From Bacillota bacterium (lineage in GTDB: Bacteria; Bacillota; Dethiobacteria; Dethiobacterales; Dethiobacteraceae), in NCBI GenBank assembly GCA_018725565.1, contig QLUR01000005.1:37784-101783 (forward strand): 64,000 nt of DNA, given 5' to 3'. Below the pieces are notes generated by a model. It did no database searches and was not told the origin of the DNA. It saw only the letters and a program-made list of their open reading frames with translations. The translations under genes and the position numbers were made by a program. Each line of letters opens with the position of its first letter. Positions within the stretch are counted from its first letter, which is position 1. Shown here one piece after another: positions 25,773 through 34,727 of this stretch.

Positions 25773-27698
25773 GTGACTGAAATAGAACTGTATTTATTGT
25801 TTATCCTCATTTCTTTTGTCATATCCCCATTGTTGCTCTTCCTGACGGAAAAAAAGCGGCAAAGTGTGCTCATTCTGCTTATCTTACTGATGGTGCTGCT
25901 GTCATTTTATAATCTCTCCGGGGCCAGGTTGCGGGAAGTTTCTATTTTGCACTCTTTGGGGAACATCGGTCTTGCGCCGCTGTCCTTTGCGGCCCATCCA
26001 TATGCCGGGATAGCGGTGTTTGGCTTTTTGCTCGTTGGCGCCCTGGCGCTGCTTTACGGTTTGCAGGTAGCCACTCCGGCCGAGCAGGCTGTTTCCCTGG
26101 TTGCGGTGTCCAGCGCCGTGGGCATCGGTTTTGCCGCCAACTTTATCACCCTGTTTCTGTTCTGGGAAATGCTGACCTTATCAGTAGCCGCGCTGGTTAT
26201 GCTGAGAATGACACCCGACGCGGTGTATCTGGGATACCGCCTGCTGATTTTTCATCTGTTTGGCGGGCTGCTTCTGCTGACGGGTATCATGCAGCATCAT
26301 GCCGTTACCGGCACCTTCGCCCTGGCGGTTCCTGAAGCAGGACTCCCCTTTTTCGTGCTGGCCATTGCTTTTAAGGCGGCATTCCTTCCGATCCATGTCT
26401 GGCTGTCCTGGGGATACCCGACCGCTTCCTTCCCGGCCAGTGTGGTGCTGGCGGGACTTAGCACAAAAGTCGGTGTTTACGCGGTAGCCCGGTTTTTGCC
26501 GTCTGATCCGGCCATTGTTTTAATGGGAGGGTCCATGGCTGTTTTTGGGATTATCTGCGCCCTGCTGCAAAAGGATATGCGCCGGTTCCTTTCCTGCTCT
26601 ATTATCAGTTCAGTGGGCTATATGGTGGCCGGGGCAGGGATGGGCAGCTACTACGGTATTGACGGCAGCATGGCCCATTTACTGAACGGTATGCTTTATA
26701 TGGCACTCCTGTTTATGAGCGCGGGGGCTGTCCTGCACACAGCGGGGACGGAAAACCTGCATGACCTGACTTGCCATGATACTGGAAAGTCTCCTCTTGC
26801 TCCGGTATGGAAGAGTTTGCCCGTGGCGGCCATAGGGGCTTTGACTGGTGCGCTGGCCATTTCCGGAATTCCTCCGTTTAACGGCTACGTCAGCAAATAT
26901 TTGCTGAAGAAAGCGATCTCAGATGCCAATGCGGCGGAATTACTGCTGATGCTGGCCAGCGTCGGCACGGTGGTGTCCTTCTGTAAGTTTACTTATTACG
27001 GTTTTTATAAAGGCCGGACAGCCAGGCACAGGGATATGACGGTGACCATGAAAGCGGCTGTGCTGGCAGCGGCGGCTTTGTGCCTTGCCCTGGGCGTGTG
27101 GCCCCAGCTGATCAGCGGCCTCTTACCCTATTCTTCCAAGCTGGCCGTTTACTCCGCACCTGGCGTGATCGCCGCCCTGCAGTTGCTGGGGATTGGTGTT
27201 GTTTTATTTATTGCCTTAAAAAGTGTTCTTAAAAAAACTGTTAAGGCTTCACCCTGGCTTAGCATCGAGTCTCTGTTTTTTCAGCCTCTGCTGGATAAAA
27301 TTCTGCAGAGTGTTACCCTGGCAGGCCGTTTGCTCGACAGTATCCTGGAAATGGCTTTTGTTGGTCTCCTTGGGCCTCTGAGCCGGGCGGCGGGAGCGGT
27401 GGGAACGCTGGACGGGTTGCTGCTGCCCCGTTTCGGCCGGGCAATTATTGCCAAAGCTTCTGTCATCTGGGATGCCGGGTACGCGTTGTTGCGAAAAAAG
27501 GTGCAAGAGGCACAGCTGTTTATCCGACAGGCGGAACTTGCCACTTTTTTTACTCTCATCAAGCTGGATTACAACCCGCGCGGCGATCAGTTATATCGCA
27601 AGCTGACACTGATGAGCCTCGATCTATGTATTTTCCTGGTCGTGATTATTCTGGTGATAATCATCAGTTTCCGCCATCTTGTCGTGCTTAGCCTTTAG
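25773..27698 (+). CDS. Long antiporter-like subunit (NuoL/MnhA family), third type
   Basis: A 641-residue polytopic protein. The antiporter domain (about 1-460) keeps Glu in LFLFWEMLTL, Lys in FKAAFLPIHVWLSWGY, Lys in LSTKVGVYAV and Lys in YVSKYLLKK. A C-terminal extension (about 460-641) includes two amphipathic or membrane segments and a final hydrophobic helix (618-636), recalling the lateral helix and extra spans of NuoL/MrpA. Start GTG follows AAGGCG. This is the best candidate for a true MrpA/NuoL equivalent in the operon, although it lacks the DUF4040 domain. Confidence 0.87.
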   Translation: MTEIELYLLFILISFVISPLLLFLTEKKRQSVLILLILLMVLLSFYNLSGARLREVSILHSLGNIGLAPLSFAAHPYAGIAVFGFLLVGALALLYGLQVATPAEQAVSLVAVSSAVGIGFAANFITLFLFWEMLTLSVAALVMLRMTPDAVYLGYRLLIFHLFGGLLLLTGIMQHHAVTGTFALAVPEAGLPFFVLAIAFKAAFLPIHVWLSWGYPTASFPASVVLAGLSTKVGVYAVARFLPSDPAIVLMGGSMAVFGIICALLQKDMRRFLSCSIISSVGYMVAGAGMGSYYGIDGSMAHLLNGMLYMALLFMSAGAVLHTAGTENLHDLTCHDTGKSPLAPVWKSLPVAAIGALTGALAISGIPPFNGYVSKYLLKKAISDANAAELLLMLASVGTVVSFCKFTYYGFYKGRTARHRDMTVTMKAAVLAAAALCLALGVWPQLISGLLPYSSKLAVYSAPGVIAALQLLGIGVVLFIALKSVLKKTVKASPWLSIESLFFQPLLDKILQSVTLAGRLLDSILEMAFVGLLGPLSRAAGAVGTLDGLLLPRFGRAIIAKASVIWDAGYALLRKKVQEAQLFIRQAELATFFTLIKLDYNPRGDQLYRKLTLMSLDLCIFLVVIILVIIISFRHLVVLSL

Positions 27699-27710
27699 GA
27701 GGCGATCCGG

Positions 27711-29171
27711 ATGGATACTTTGGCGTTTTACTCGATTTTGCTCCCAGTCCTGGGAGCGGCACTGATTGCCGGCTGCGAAGAGCATTGGAAACGTACGCGC
27801 CAGCTGCTGGCAATTTGCACCAGCTTTTTAACCTGTTTTTTGGTGGCCACGGCCTGGCCCCAGGTTTTGGCGGGAGGTGAATACCGTTTTACAGCGGTCC
27901 GGATTACCCGGGAACTCAACATTACTTTAGTTGCTGAGCCGCTTGGCCTGATATTTGCGTCTTTGGCCTCATTGCTTTGGGTTTTTTCTATGTTTTATGC
28001 CACCAGCTACATGTCGCACGAGTATCACTGCCGTCGTTTTTTTACGTTTTATACCCTTGCTTTGAGCGCTACTATGGGCGTAGCTTTTTCGGACAATCTG
28101 TTTACCTTGTATTTTTTTTATGAATACCTGGCACTGATAACTTATCCGCTTGTTATCCACAAGCAGACAACCGAAGCGTATGCTGCCGGAACGAAATATA
28201 TTATCTACTGCTTTCTCAGCGGAGCCCTGGTTTTTTTGGGTATGTTCGTCATAGGAAGCTTTGCCGGCACGTTGGATTTTGTTCCAGGCGGGCTGCCGGA
28301 AATTGCAGGTACAAACCGTTTCATGCTTCTTTTGGCCTTTTTTGCCTTGATTGCTGGTTTCGGCGTCAAGGCGGCACTAATGCCTCTTCATTCCTGGCTG
28401 CCTACAGCCATGGTAGCGCCTACCCCGGTCAGTGCGCTGCTACATGCTGTCGCCATTGTTAAATCCGGTGTTTTTGGCATCCTGCGCGTTACGCATTACT
28501 TATATGGCCCGGAAGCTTTACAGGAACTGGGGCTGGGCACCCTGTTAGCAGCAGTTGCCGTATTGACCATTATCATCGCCTCACTCCTCGCTGTCAGGCA
28601 AAATCAGCTAAAAGCCCGCCTGGCTTACTCAACCATTGCTCAGCTGAGCTACATTATTCTTGGCGCAGCCATGCTTTCTCCGTACGGGCTGACAGGTGGG
28701 GTTGCTCATCTGGTTAACCATGCCTTGCTCAAGATAGTGTTGTTTTTTTGTGCAGGAGTGATTGCCCATGAAACAGGAGCCACCCAAGTCAGTCAGTTAA
28801 ACGGCATTGGCCGAAGGCTGCCTTATACCTGCCTGTTCTTAACTCTGGCAAGCCTGGGACTGCTCGGGGTCTTGCCTCTCCCCGGCTATATCAGCAAACT
28901 GTATCTTTTGGGAGGCAGTCTGCAGGCCGGACAGCCTCTGCTGGGACTTACCCTGCTGGTCAGCACGGTACTCGGCTCACTTTATTATTTCCCCATTATC
29001 ATTGCCGCCTACTTCCGGGAAGGTTCTTATGATAGAAAGAATGGTCTGGAAACTACTCCGGGGATGTTTTTCCCGACAGCCGTTCTGGCAGTATTGGGCC
29101 TGCTCTTCGGGCTGTTTGCTCATCATACCACACTGCCGCTTGTCAACCGGGTCGTAGAGTCGGTCTTCTGA
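27711..29171 (+). CDS. Antiporter-like subunit (NuoL/M family), fourth type
   Basis: A 486-residue polytopic protein closer in style to NuoL/NuoM: FFYEYLALITYPLV with the conserved Glu, VKAALMPLHSWLPTAMVAPT, VKSGVFGILR and GYISKLYLL with the three Lys. The WLPTAMVAPTPVSALLHA loop is the NuoL-type version, in contrast to the DAH version of the MnhD copies. AGGAGG precedes the ATG; twelve bases separate it from the gene before. Confidence 0.88.
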   Translation: MDTLAFYSILLPVLGAALIAGCEEHWKRTRQLLAICTSFLTCFLVATAWPQVLAGGEYRFTAVRITRELNITLVAEPLGLIFASLASLLWVFSMFYATSYMSHEYHCRRFFTFYTLALSATMGVAFSDNLFTLYFFYEYLALITYPLVIHKQTTEAYAAGTKYIIYCFLSGALVFLGMFVIGSFAGTLDFVPGGLPEIAGTNRFMLLLAFFALIAGFGVKAALMPLHSWLPTAMVAPTPVSALLHAVAIVKSGVFGILRVTHYLYGPEALQELGLGTLLAAVAVLTIIIASLLAVRQNQLKARLAYSTIAQLSYIILGAAMLSPYGLTGGVAHLVNHALLKIVLFFCAGVIAHETGATQVSQLNGIGRRLPYTCLFLTLASLGLLGVLPLPGYISKLYLLGGSLQAGQPLLGLTLLVSTVLGSLYYFPIIIAAYFREGSYDRKNGLETTPGMFFPTAVLAVLGLLFGLFAHHTTLPLVNRVVESVF

Positions 29172-29196
29172 CCCGCAGAAAGGGGAGAAAGTTGTA

Positions 29197-30669
29197 ATGA
29201 CCCAAACTCTGCACTCCTGGCAGCCGGCTGCCGCCGTTTTTATCATGTATGGTTTTGTCCTGCTGCAATGGTTATGTAACAATAAACTGAAAGACAGGGC
29301 TCACTACCTGTCAGTGGCAGCCCTGATTGCTTCTATGCTGCCGCTGCTTACTTTGGCCGATGAGGTCTTTGCCGGATGGGTATTTGTTGTCGAATATGCT
29401 TTATTGCCTCCTTTCGGCCTTTCTTTCCGCTTAGACAGGCTTAGCCTGCTAATGGCAGTTTCTTTCCAACTGCTGGGAGGAGTAGCAGTTCTTTGCGGGA
29501 CAGTTGCGCATGGAGGCAGCAGCACGCGCCGTTTTCAGACCGCTCTTCTGTTCGTCCTAGCCTCTGCGCTGGGGATGGTTCTGGCAGGGGATTTGCTAAG
29601 CATGTACCTGTTTTTTGAAGCTATGTCACTGACCTTTTTCATTTTGGTAATCTACCGCGGCGACAGGTTGTCCGCAGCCGCCACCATGAAGTACCTGTAC
29701 ATGACGATCGGCGGGAGTGTCCTCTATTTTGCCGCTTTGGCTGCGGTGTTTGTGGGCGTAGGAAGCTTTGCCTGGCAGGAGGGAGGTTTTTTCCCATCCG
29801 GCCCGTTCCTTTGGTTGGCTTTTTGGGGGTTTGCCGCGGCTTTTGCCCTGAAATCCGCTATGTTTCCGCTCCATTTCTGGATGGCGGACGTTTACGCCAA
29901 CGCGCCGCTGCCAGCCGTACTGTTGTCATCCATGGTTCTGCTCAAGACCGGTGCCTACGGCATGATAAGGTTAATTCATCATGTTTTTGGACCGGAAGTG
30001 CTGGGGCAGAACGGCTGGCAGCCGGCATTGCTGGCCTTGGCCTCTTTTACCATACTTTATGGCTCTGTATGCGCCTTTGCACAACGCGACTTGCTGCGCC
30101 GGCTGGCTTATTCAGGCATGGCCCAATTGGGGTACATTTACCTTGGCATTTTCCTGCTTACACCAGCGGCCTTAACAGGAAGCATTTACCACATGATGTC
30201 ACATGCTGTATTTAAAGGCTTGATGCTGCTGTGCGCCGGCGAAATATTAAAGCAGACCGGCAGGCGGAGTGTGGAACAACTGTTCGGTGTCGGACGGCAG
30301 CTCCCGCTGACGATGATTTGTTTTTCGCTTTCCGCGCTGACCGTGATTGGCTTGCCACCATTCAACGTCTTTTTCAGCAAGTGGTATTTGGGCACAGGAG
30401 CGCTGGCAGCCGGGCAGCCGCTGCTCTTGGTGCTCCTGCTGGTCAGCAGCATGCTGAACGCTGCTTATTACCTGCCTATTGTTATCGGGAGCTTTTTCGG
30501 CGTTGGGGAACAGCCGCTTGGGAAACTGCGTTGCGAGTCATTTGCCCGGCCGATTTTTACCGTCTTGGCTTTATTGGCGATTGCCAACTTTGCTTTTGCC
30601 CTTTCCCCGGAAAACTGGCTGTTACGCTGCACTGAGGCTGTTGTCTCAGCCTTGTACCAGGGAGAATAA
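29197..30669 (+). CDS. Antiporter-like subunit (NuoM/MnhD family), fifth type
   Basis: A 490-residue polytopic protein with Glu in YLFFEAMSLTFF, Lys in LKSAMFPLHFWMADVY, Lys in VLLKTGAYGM and Lys in FFSKWYLG, so the ion path residues are intact. It is the last large gene of the operon. GGGGAGA precedes the ATG. It differs from all other copies in the window over its full length, so it is an old paralogue. Confidence 0.88.
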   Translation: MTQTLHSWQPAAAVFIMYGFVLLQWLCNNKLKDRAHYLSVAALIASMLPLLTLADEVFAGWVFVVEYALLPPFGLSFRLDRLSLLMAVSFQLLGGVAVLCGTVAHGGSSTRRFQTALLFVLASALGMVLAGDLLSMYLFFEAMSLTFFILVIYRGDRLSAAATMKYLYMTIGGSVLYFAALAAVFVGVGSFAWQEGGFFPSGPFLWLAFWGFAAAFALKSAMFPLHFWMADVYANAPLPAVLLSSMVLLKTGAYGMIRLIHHVFGPEVLGQNGWQPALLALASFTILYGSVCAFAQRDLLRRLAYSGMAQLGYIYLGIFLLTPAALTGSIYHMMSHAVFKGLMLLCAGEILKQTGRRSVEQLFGVGRQLPLTMICFSLSALTVIGLPPFNVFFSKWYLGTGALAAGQPLLLVLLLVSSMLNAAYYLPIVIGSFFGVGEQPLGKLRCESFARPIFTVLALLAIANFAFALSPENWLLRCTEAVVSALYQGE

Positions 30670-30672
30670 ATT

Positions 30673-30768
30673 ATGACGATTTCCAAACAGTTTGCGTCAG
30701 GTGATAGCCTGAGCAATGACACTATTGGGGTGAAGAGGCAGTCAATTAAGATAGTCCAACAGTTGTGA
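30673..30768 (+). CDS. Possible 31-residue small protein at the operon end
   Basis: An ATG three bases after the last antiporter gene, with AGGGAG upstream at fair spacing, opens a 31-codon frame with a polar, basic product. No membrane span or known motif. It could be a small accessory peptide or chance; the following 100 bases are very AT-rich and contain no clear terminator. Confidence 0.25.
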   Translation: MTISKQFASGDSLSNDTIGVKRQSIKIVQQL

Positions 30769-30929
30769 TAATTTTTTATATTATTAAAGTATTAATTATT
30801 AAAAACTTTTGTAATTTTCTTATAAAATCAGCAGGATATTATGAAGGAGCGGTGAATAAGTTGTGACAGCATCAAGAACGCGCAAATTTTCATCTGGCAA
30901 TGCAGCAAACCATCCAAGGGGAGGTGAGT

Positions 30930-31289
30930 ATGAAGAAAAGGGATGCAAAAACAAATCAGAACGATTCCGAGCAAATACAGGAGGAGAAACCGCAAGGGCA
31001 GGAACCAGTGACGCTGGAGGTGAAGAAAGGGAGAAGGATAATGCGGATGGAGTTTGCCTCTGAGGCGGACCGTGCCGGCTGGGAGCGTACTTATCGCAAG
31101 AGCCGCTGGTATACCTTTTATTTTCTGGTCGGGGTAGGCATTAATTTTTTGATGTACCTGGCCGGGCTTGACCTTGACAGGCAACTCTTCTGGGGCGCGC
31201 TTGTAGGAATTACTGTGCCGTTGCTAAGCATGTTTTTATTGACTGAACTCCATTTCTGGCTGTTAGACCGAAGGCATAAAAAACCTTAG
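30930..31289 (+). CDS. Small membrane protein next to the sodium symporter (unknown)
   Basis: A 119-residue protein: a hydrophilic, Lys/Glu-rich N-terminus (1-60) and two membrane spans (about 66-84 and 92-113) with a basic C-terminal end. GGGGAGGTGAG precedes the ATG. I do not recognise the family. It lies 17 bases before another small membrane gene and then a sodium:solute symporter, an arrangement seen when symporters have small helper subunits, so a role in that transport complex is likely. The soluble arm might contact a cytoplasmic partner. Confidence 0.65.
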   Translation: MKKRDAKTNQNDSEQIQEEKPQGQEPVTLEVKKGRRIMRMEFASEADRAGWERTYRKSRWYTFYFLVGVGINFLMYLAGLDLDRQLFWGALVGITVPLLSMFLLTELHFWLLDRRHKKP

Positions 31290-31306
31290 ACACAGGAGGG
31301 AGAAAA

Positions 31307-31570
31307 TTGTTCAAAGGCATGAAGCCCTATTTTTGGTGGGGGCTGGCCGTTTATTATGCCTGGTTTGCGATCATTATGTTGTGGGAGATGACCACGCCGG
31401 GAGTGCCTTTCGAGGTGCAGGTGGGAGGGGTGCCGCTGTCCTTCTTTTACAATGCCGTCATTTCAACCTGGCTGTGGCCGGTGGCGCTCGCTTATTTCTT
31501 TTGGTACATGGGTGAAATTGATGACAAAAAGCGTGCTGCAAGCCAGGAGGTGAACAAAGGTGGCCGTTAG
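31307..31570 (+). CDS. Small two-span symporter partner protein
   Basis: An 87-residue protein with two hydrophobic segments (about 8-26 and 46-66) and a short charged C-terminus. Its stop overlaps the GTG of the symporter by eleven bases, so the two are translationally coupled. Size and place resemble the DUF4212/DUF485-like small subunits encoded before VC_2705- and ActP-type symporters; the exact family is not certain. Start TTG has GGGAG upstream. Confidence 0.68.
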   Translation: MFKGMKPYFWWGLAVYYAWFAIIMLWEMTTPGVPFEVQVGGVPLSFFYNAVISTWLWPVALAYFFWYMGEIDDKKRAASQEVNKGGR

Positions 31571-33191
31571 TCCGATTGTTATCTTTATTACCTTGCTCTA
31601 TTTCGCCGTTATTTTCGGCATCGGCGTCGCTACCCGCAAAGCGTCCGCCAACCCGATGGACTACTATGTGGCGGGACGCAAGGTCGGTCCGGTGGTGAAC
31701 GGGGCGGCGCTGGCCGCTACTTTCCTCAGCCCGGCCAGTTTTCTCGGGTTGCCGGCTTTTATTTTTCTGCTTGGTTATCCCTTCTGGTGGGGTATGATCG
31801 GCGTGATCGGCGGCATGCCGCTGGCCAGCATGCTGACGGCGGCGCCGCTGCGCAAGTACGCGCCCATTTCCTTTACCGACTATTACTGCGACCGTTACGA
31901 AGACCAGAAATGGATGCGCGTCCTGCTTGGCATCCCCATTCTGTTTGGTACTTGGACCTATGTGGTATTGTCGCTGGTCGGCACCGGGCTGTTTATGATG
32001 ACCATCCTGCGTGTTGATTACACCGTGGCTGTGGTCATCGGTGCCGTAGCCGTACTTTTTTACGTGTATATGGGCGGAATGGTGGCCACCACCTGGTCGA
32101 CCGCTTTTCAGGGCGTGCTGATGGCTATCGCCGCTTTTGTCAGCGGCCTGGCCGTCCTGTCCGCGTACGGCGGCCCCGCCAATATGGCCGCCGCCGTGCA
32201 GACGGCCACGCCGAACTTCTGGATGATGCCCCACGCCCAGGAAGCCTTTTCCCATCCGATTATGAAAAGCTGGACAGGTGTGGTAAGCTTTTTCTTTGTC
32301 TGGCACTTCGGCTTTGCCACCATGCCGTACTCGGTAGTGCGCTTCTTTACGGCCATGGATATCGGTTCGGCCCGCAAATCTATCGTCTGGTGCGGTATTT
32401 TCGGCGGCGCTATGTACTGGGGCCTGATGATGATCGGCACAGCGGCGCGCAACCTGATTGAGAAGCTGCACCCGCTGATGGGGCAGACGATGGTCAACCC
32501 GGACGGCTCAACAGGTGTAATCAGCAACGTGATGCATGTGCTGTCAAAAATCAGAGCTGATTTTGGCATCGGAGGCGTTGCCGTTACCGACTACTCAATG
32601 GTCGCGGCCATCGAAGCACTGCAAAACCCCTGGCTGCTCGGCCTCTTGGCGGCAGGCGGCCTGTCAATCGCCATGTCTACCGCTGCCGGTTGGGTAGTAG
32701 TCGGCAATGTGCTCTTGGGACGGGACTGGCTTGGGAAGACGTTTGGCAACAAGTGGGCTATCGATAACCCGGTCAAGGCGCTGCGCATCATGGCCGTAGC
32801 TATCTTGGCGATTTGCACCATTTCCTCGCTGGAGCCGGCAGCGCTGGTTTTGGATCTGTCCGGCTTCGGATTCCTGGTTTCGATCTCAACGCTCGGTCCA
32901 CCGCTCATTTTAGGACTGTGGTGGCCGCGGGCAACCAGAGCGGCTGTTTACGCCACGGTTATCGTTTTTGCACCGCTGACCGCTTATGCCTGGTTGTACG
33001 CCCGCAACGTGCTGGGAAGCCCGCACTGGTTTTTCTTAAGCGAGGTGCTGTTAGGCGAGGGGGCCAGGGTTTCCACGCCGCATCAGATTTACTGGATACC
33101 GATGGCGGTTATCTTCTTTATCATTGTATCTTTGCTGACCAAACCGGCCTCACCTAAGGCGGTTAAGGCCTACTGCGAGGATTTGCACTAG
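31560..33191 (+). CDS. Sodium:solute symporter (SSS family, acetate/monocarboxylate type)
   Basis: A 543-residue protein with about 13 membrane spans. RKASANPMDYYVAGRKVGPVVNG at about 28-50 (YYVAGRKVGP) is the SSS N-terminal signature. FLSPASFLGLPAFIFLLGY, the FTDYYCDRYED segment and the MSTAAGWVVVGNVLLGRDW segment are typical for the ActP/VC_2705 group that imports acetate and other monocarboxylates with Na+. It has GGAGGTG before its GTG and sits at the end of a three-gene unit followed by a strong terminator. Being next to a Na+/H+ antiporter operon suggests shared sodium cycling. Confidence 0.87.
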   Translation: MAVSPIVIFITLLYFAVIFGIGVATRKASANPMDYYVAGRKVGPVVNGAALAATFLSPASFLGLPAFIFLLGYPFWWGMIGVIGGMPLASMLTAAPLRKYAPISFTDYYCDRYEDQKWMRVLLGIPILFGTWTYVVLSLVGTGLFMMTILRVDYTVAVVIGAVAVLFYVYMGGMVATTWSTAFQGVLMAIAAFVSGLAVLSAYGGPANMAAAVQTATPNFWMMPHAQEAFSHPIMKSWTGVVSFFFVWHFGFATMPYSVVRFFTAMDIGSARKSIVWCGIFGGAMYWGLMMIGTAARNLIEKLHPLMGQTMVNPDGSTGVISNVMHVLSKIRADFGIGGVAVTDYSMVAAIEALQNPWLLGLLAAGGLSIAMSTAAGWVVVGNVLLGRDWLGKTFGNKWAIDNPVKALRIMAVAILAICTISSLEPAALVLDLSGFGFLVSISTLGPPLILGLWWPRATRAAVYATVIVFAPLTAYAWLYARNVLGSPHWFFLSEVLLGEGARVSTPHQIYWIPMAVIFFIIVSLLTKPASPKAVKAYCEDLH

Positions 33192-33248
33192 AGCATCTGA
33201 CGATTGGCTTTAGCAGCTGGCGTCGCAATGATGGCCTGAGCAGTTACT

Positions 33249-33293
33249 AAAGGAGAGCCGGGCAAACTGTTTCTTGCCCGGCTCTCCTTTTTT
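33249..33293 (+). terminator. Very strong terminator after the symporter
   Basis: A perfect 17-bp stem (33249-33265 with 33274-33290), 8-base loop and T-run. The strongest terminator in the window; it closes the transport block. Confidence 0.93.
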
Positions 33294-33349
33294 GTGGTCA
33301 GAATCAGACGCGCTACCGCCCTGTTGCGCATTCTGCCCGGGAAAAGTGT

Positions 33350-33379
33350 TTGACCGGGTGGGGTCGCGCAAGTTATACT
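33350..33379 (+). promoter_or_regulatory. Promoter before the DUF2889 gene
   Basis: TTGACC (33350-33355), 18 bases, TATACT (33374-33379), then AAAGGAG before the ATG at 33442. Confidence 0.55.
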
Positions 33380-33441
33380 GAATAATATCCTGAAAATTCA
33401 GCGAATCGGTTATATCTGAGAAGCAAAGGAGCTTTTAACGC

Positions 33442-33885
33442 ATGAGCCTGTTTAACCGCCGGATAGAAATTGACATCAACCCTGACGGTGACGAAATGTT
33501 CAGGCTGGTTACCACCCTGGGCGACATCTATCACGATATTGCCCTGACTTTATTTATCAGCGACCGTGACTTTCGGATCAAAGAAGCAGTTGTTGAAACA
33601 AACCGTACTCCGCATCCGCGCTGTTGTGAAATCAGCCGGCTGGCCGGCTTACTGGCCGGACTGACAGTCGGACCCGGTTTTATCGGCCGGGTTCGCTCCG
33701 CTCTTGGCGGGGAAACGGGCTGTCCCAATTTGCTAAACCTTGTTTTGCTGACCGCGCCGCTTGTTGTTAATGCTGCCGCTATCCAACGTGTGCAGCGTGA
33801 GAACCTGTCACCGGAACAGGCAGAGGCTGTCTGGCTGGAAACGCTTGGGGGAGTTTGTGTGGCTTACGCTAAAAAAAATTTGTAA
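33442..33885 (+). CDS. DUF2889-family protein
   Basis: A 147-residue soluble protein with the DUF2889 pattern: an early strand pair with DIYHDIALTLFISDRDFRI (about 29-47), PHPRCCEISRLAGLLAGL (about 57-74), then a GPGF and GETGCPNLLNLVL (about 92-104). The conserved His/Cys residues (PHPRCC and GC) could bind a metal. The family has no established function. It has its own promoter and ribosome binding site (AAAGGAG) and no obvious operon partner. Confidence 0.75.
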   Translation: MSLFNRRIEIDINPDGDEMFRLVTTLGDIYHDIALTLFISDRDFRIKEAVVETNRTPHPRCCEISRLAGLLAGLTVGPGFIGRVRSALGGETGCPNLLNLVLLTAPLVVNAAAIQRVQRENLSPEQAEAVWLETLGGVCVAYAKKNL

Positions 33886-33985
33886 CAGGATAAATCCGCC
33901 GATAAGTGTTGAATTATATATTGTTGATGCCTGCCGAAGCTTGCTTTGGCAGTTACTACTTGTGTAAAAATGTACAAAAAAGTTC

Positions 33986-34014
33986 TTGTGTTTTTTTTTT
34001 GCTTATTTTATAAT
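33986..34014 (+). promoter_or_regulatory. Promoter before the mpsC-like gene
   Basis: TTGTGT (33986-33991), 17 bases including a long T-run, and a perfect TATAAT (34009-34014). Confidence 0.5.
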
Positions 34015-34051
34015 TTAAAATAAGTTGATTTTAAGGTAAGAGGTAACGGCT

Positions 34052-34405
34052 TTGCCCAGCACAAACAAAGGCCAGATGGAAGACGAGATCACCAAAGCAA
34101 TCATCCAGTGGGAGAAGGAATATAACGGGCGAGGCCCCACAGAAGCTAAAACAGATATTTTGCGCAACATGGCCATCGTAACCTTGCGAGGGGTGCTTTC
34201 CCAGGCGGAGCAACATCTGGCCCGCGATAAGGAAGGGATGGCGCTGATCAAAAAACTGCGTCAGCAACTGGTAGAGCAAGGCCGGTCCGAATTGGAGGAA
34301 ATTGTCTGGCGTATTACCGGAGCACCGGTCGTCAGCTTGCATACTGATATAAGTACAAAGTCAGGAGAGCGGATTATAGTTTTCGTCCTGGACCGGGAAA
34401 TATAA
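34052..34405 (+). CDS. MpsC-like protein (DUF2294)
   Basis: A 117-residue soluble protein of the DUF2294 family: an amphipathic start (MEDEITKAIIQWEKEYNGRGP), then RNMAIVTLRGVLSQAEQHLA (about 42-61) and a C-terminal strand with VVSLHTDISTKSGERIIVFVL (about 91-111, quoted in part: HTDISTKSGER). In Staphylococcus aureus MpsC is encoded with the cation-translocating MpsAB bicarbonate system; no mpsA or mpsB is seen here. Start is TTG after AAGAGG. A decayed tail of a second copy follows after a terminator. Confidence 0.78.
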   Translation: MPSTNKGQMEDEITKAIIQWEKEYNGRGPTEAKTDILRNMAIVTLRGVLSQAEQHLARDKEGMALIKKLRQQLVEQGRSELEEIVWRITGAPVVSLHTDISTKSGERIIVFVLDREI

Positions 34406-34473
34406 GCAGGTACGAATTAAAGAGCAGTGGGTTGGAAGACAATTAAAGGGTAGCAATATCGGTTAATTGCAGT

Positions 34474-34511
34474 CCGGCGCCGTGTTTTTTAAACAGTGGT
34501 GTCGGCTTTTT
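34474..34511 (+). terminator. Terminator after the mpsC-like gene
   Basis: CCGGCGCCGT (34474-34483) pairs, with several G-U pairs, with GTGGTGTCGG (34496-34505); CTTTTT follows. Confidence 0.65.
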
Positions 34512-34550
34512 ATGTGGTTAATATTTTACAAGGGGAGGGGTGTTGTTAAG

Positions 34551-34625
34551 TCGCTTGACGGTTAGCCGGAGTTTAAAGGGAGTCATCAGCATCCATACCG
34601 ACATCAGTACCTGAATGGGTGAACG
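34551..34625 (+). pseudogene. Decayed C-terminal fragment of a second MpsC (DUF2294)
   Basis: The + strand encodes GVISIHTDIST, a stop codon, then MGERL, in one frame. This matches PVVSLHTDISTKSGERI at the end of the intact MpsC protein 200 bases upstream, with DNA identity of roughly two thirds. No upstream part of the gene is recognisable. It appears to be the remains of a tandem second copy. Confidence 0.6.
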
Positions 34626-34727
34626 TCTGTTTGCCCCAGGCTGGAGCAGGTGTCGGCAAAGCATCAGGTTGGGTATTTGCCTGGAACAAGTAATCATTGT
34701 CTAGATTATGGATGGAGGGATTAACAA

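Larger units (their letters stand above)
34406..34727 (+). other. 322-base gap: terminator, mpsC remnant, por leader
   Basis: No intact gene. From left to right: an AT-rich stretch, a GU-rich terminator (34474-34511), the degenerate tail of a second MpsC (about 34551-34625) and the ribosome binding site region of the CdhB-like gene. No convincing sigma-A promoter for the following operon was found. Confidence 0.7.

Noticed and set aside
30863..31063. Separate 66-codon gene before the small membrane gene
   Set aside because: It overlaps the better-supported gene at 30930 in another frame, has low-complexity composition and no conserved-looking motif.
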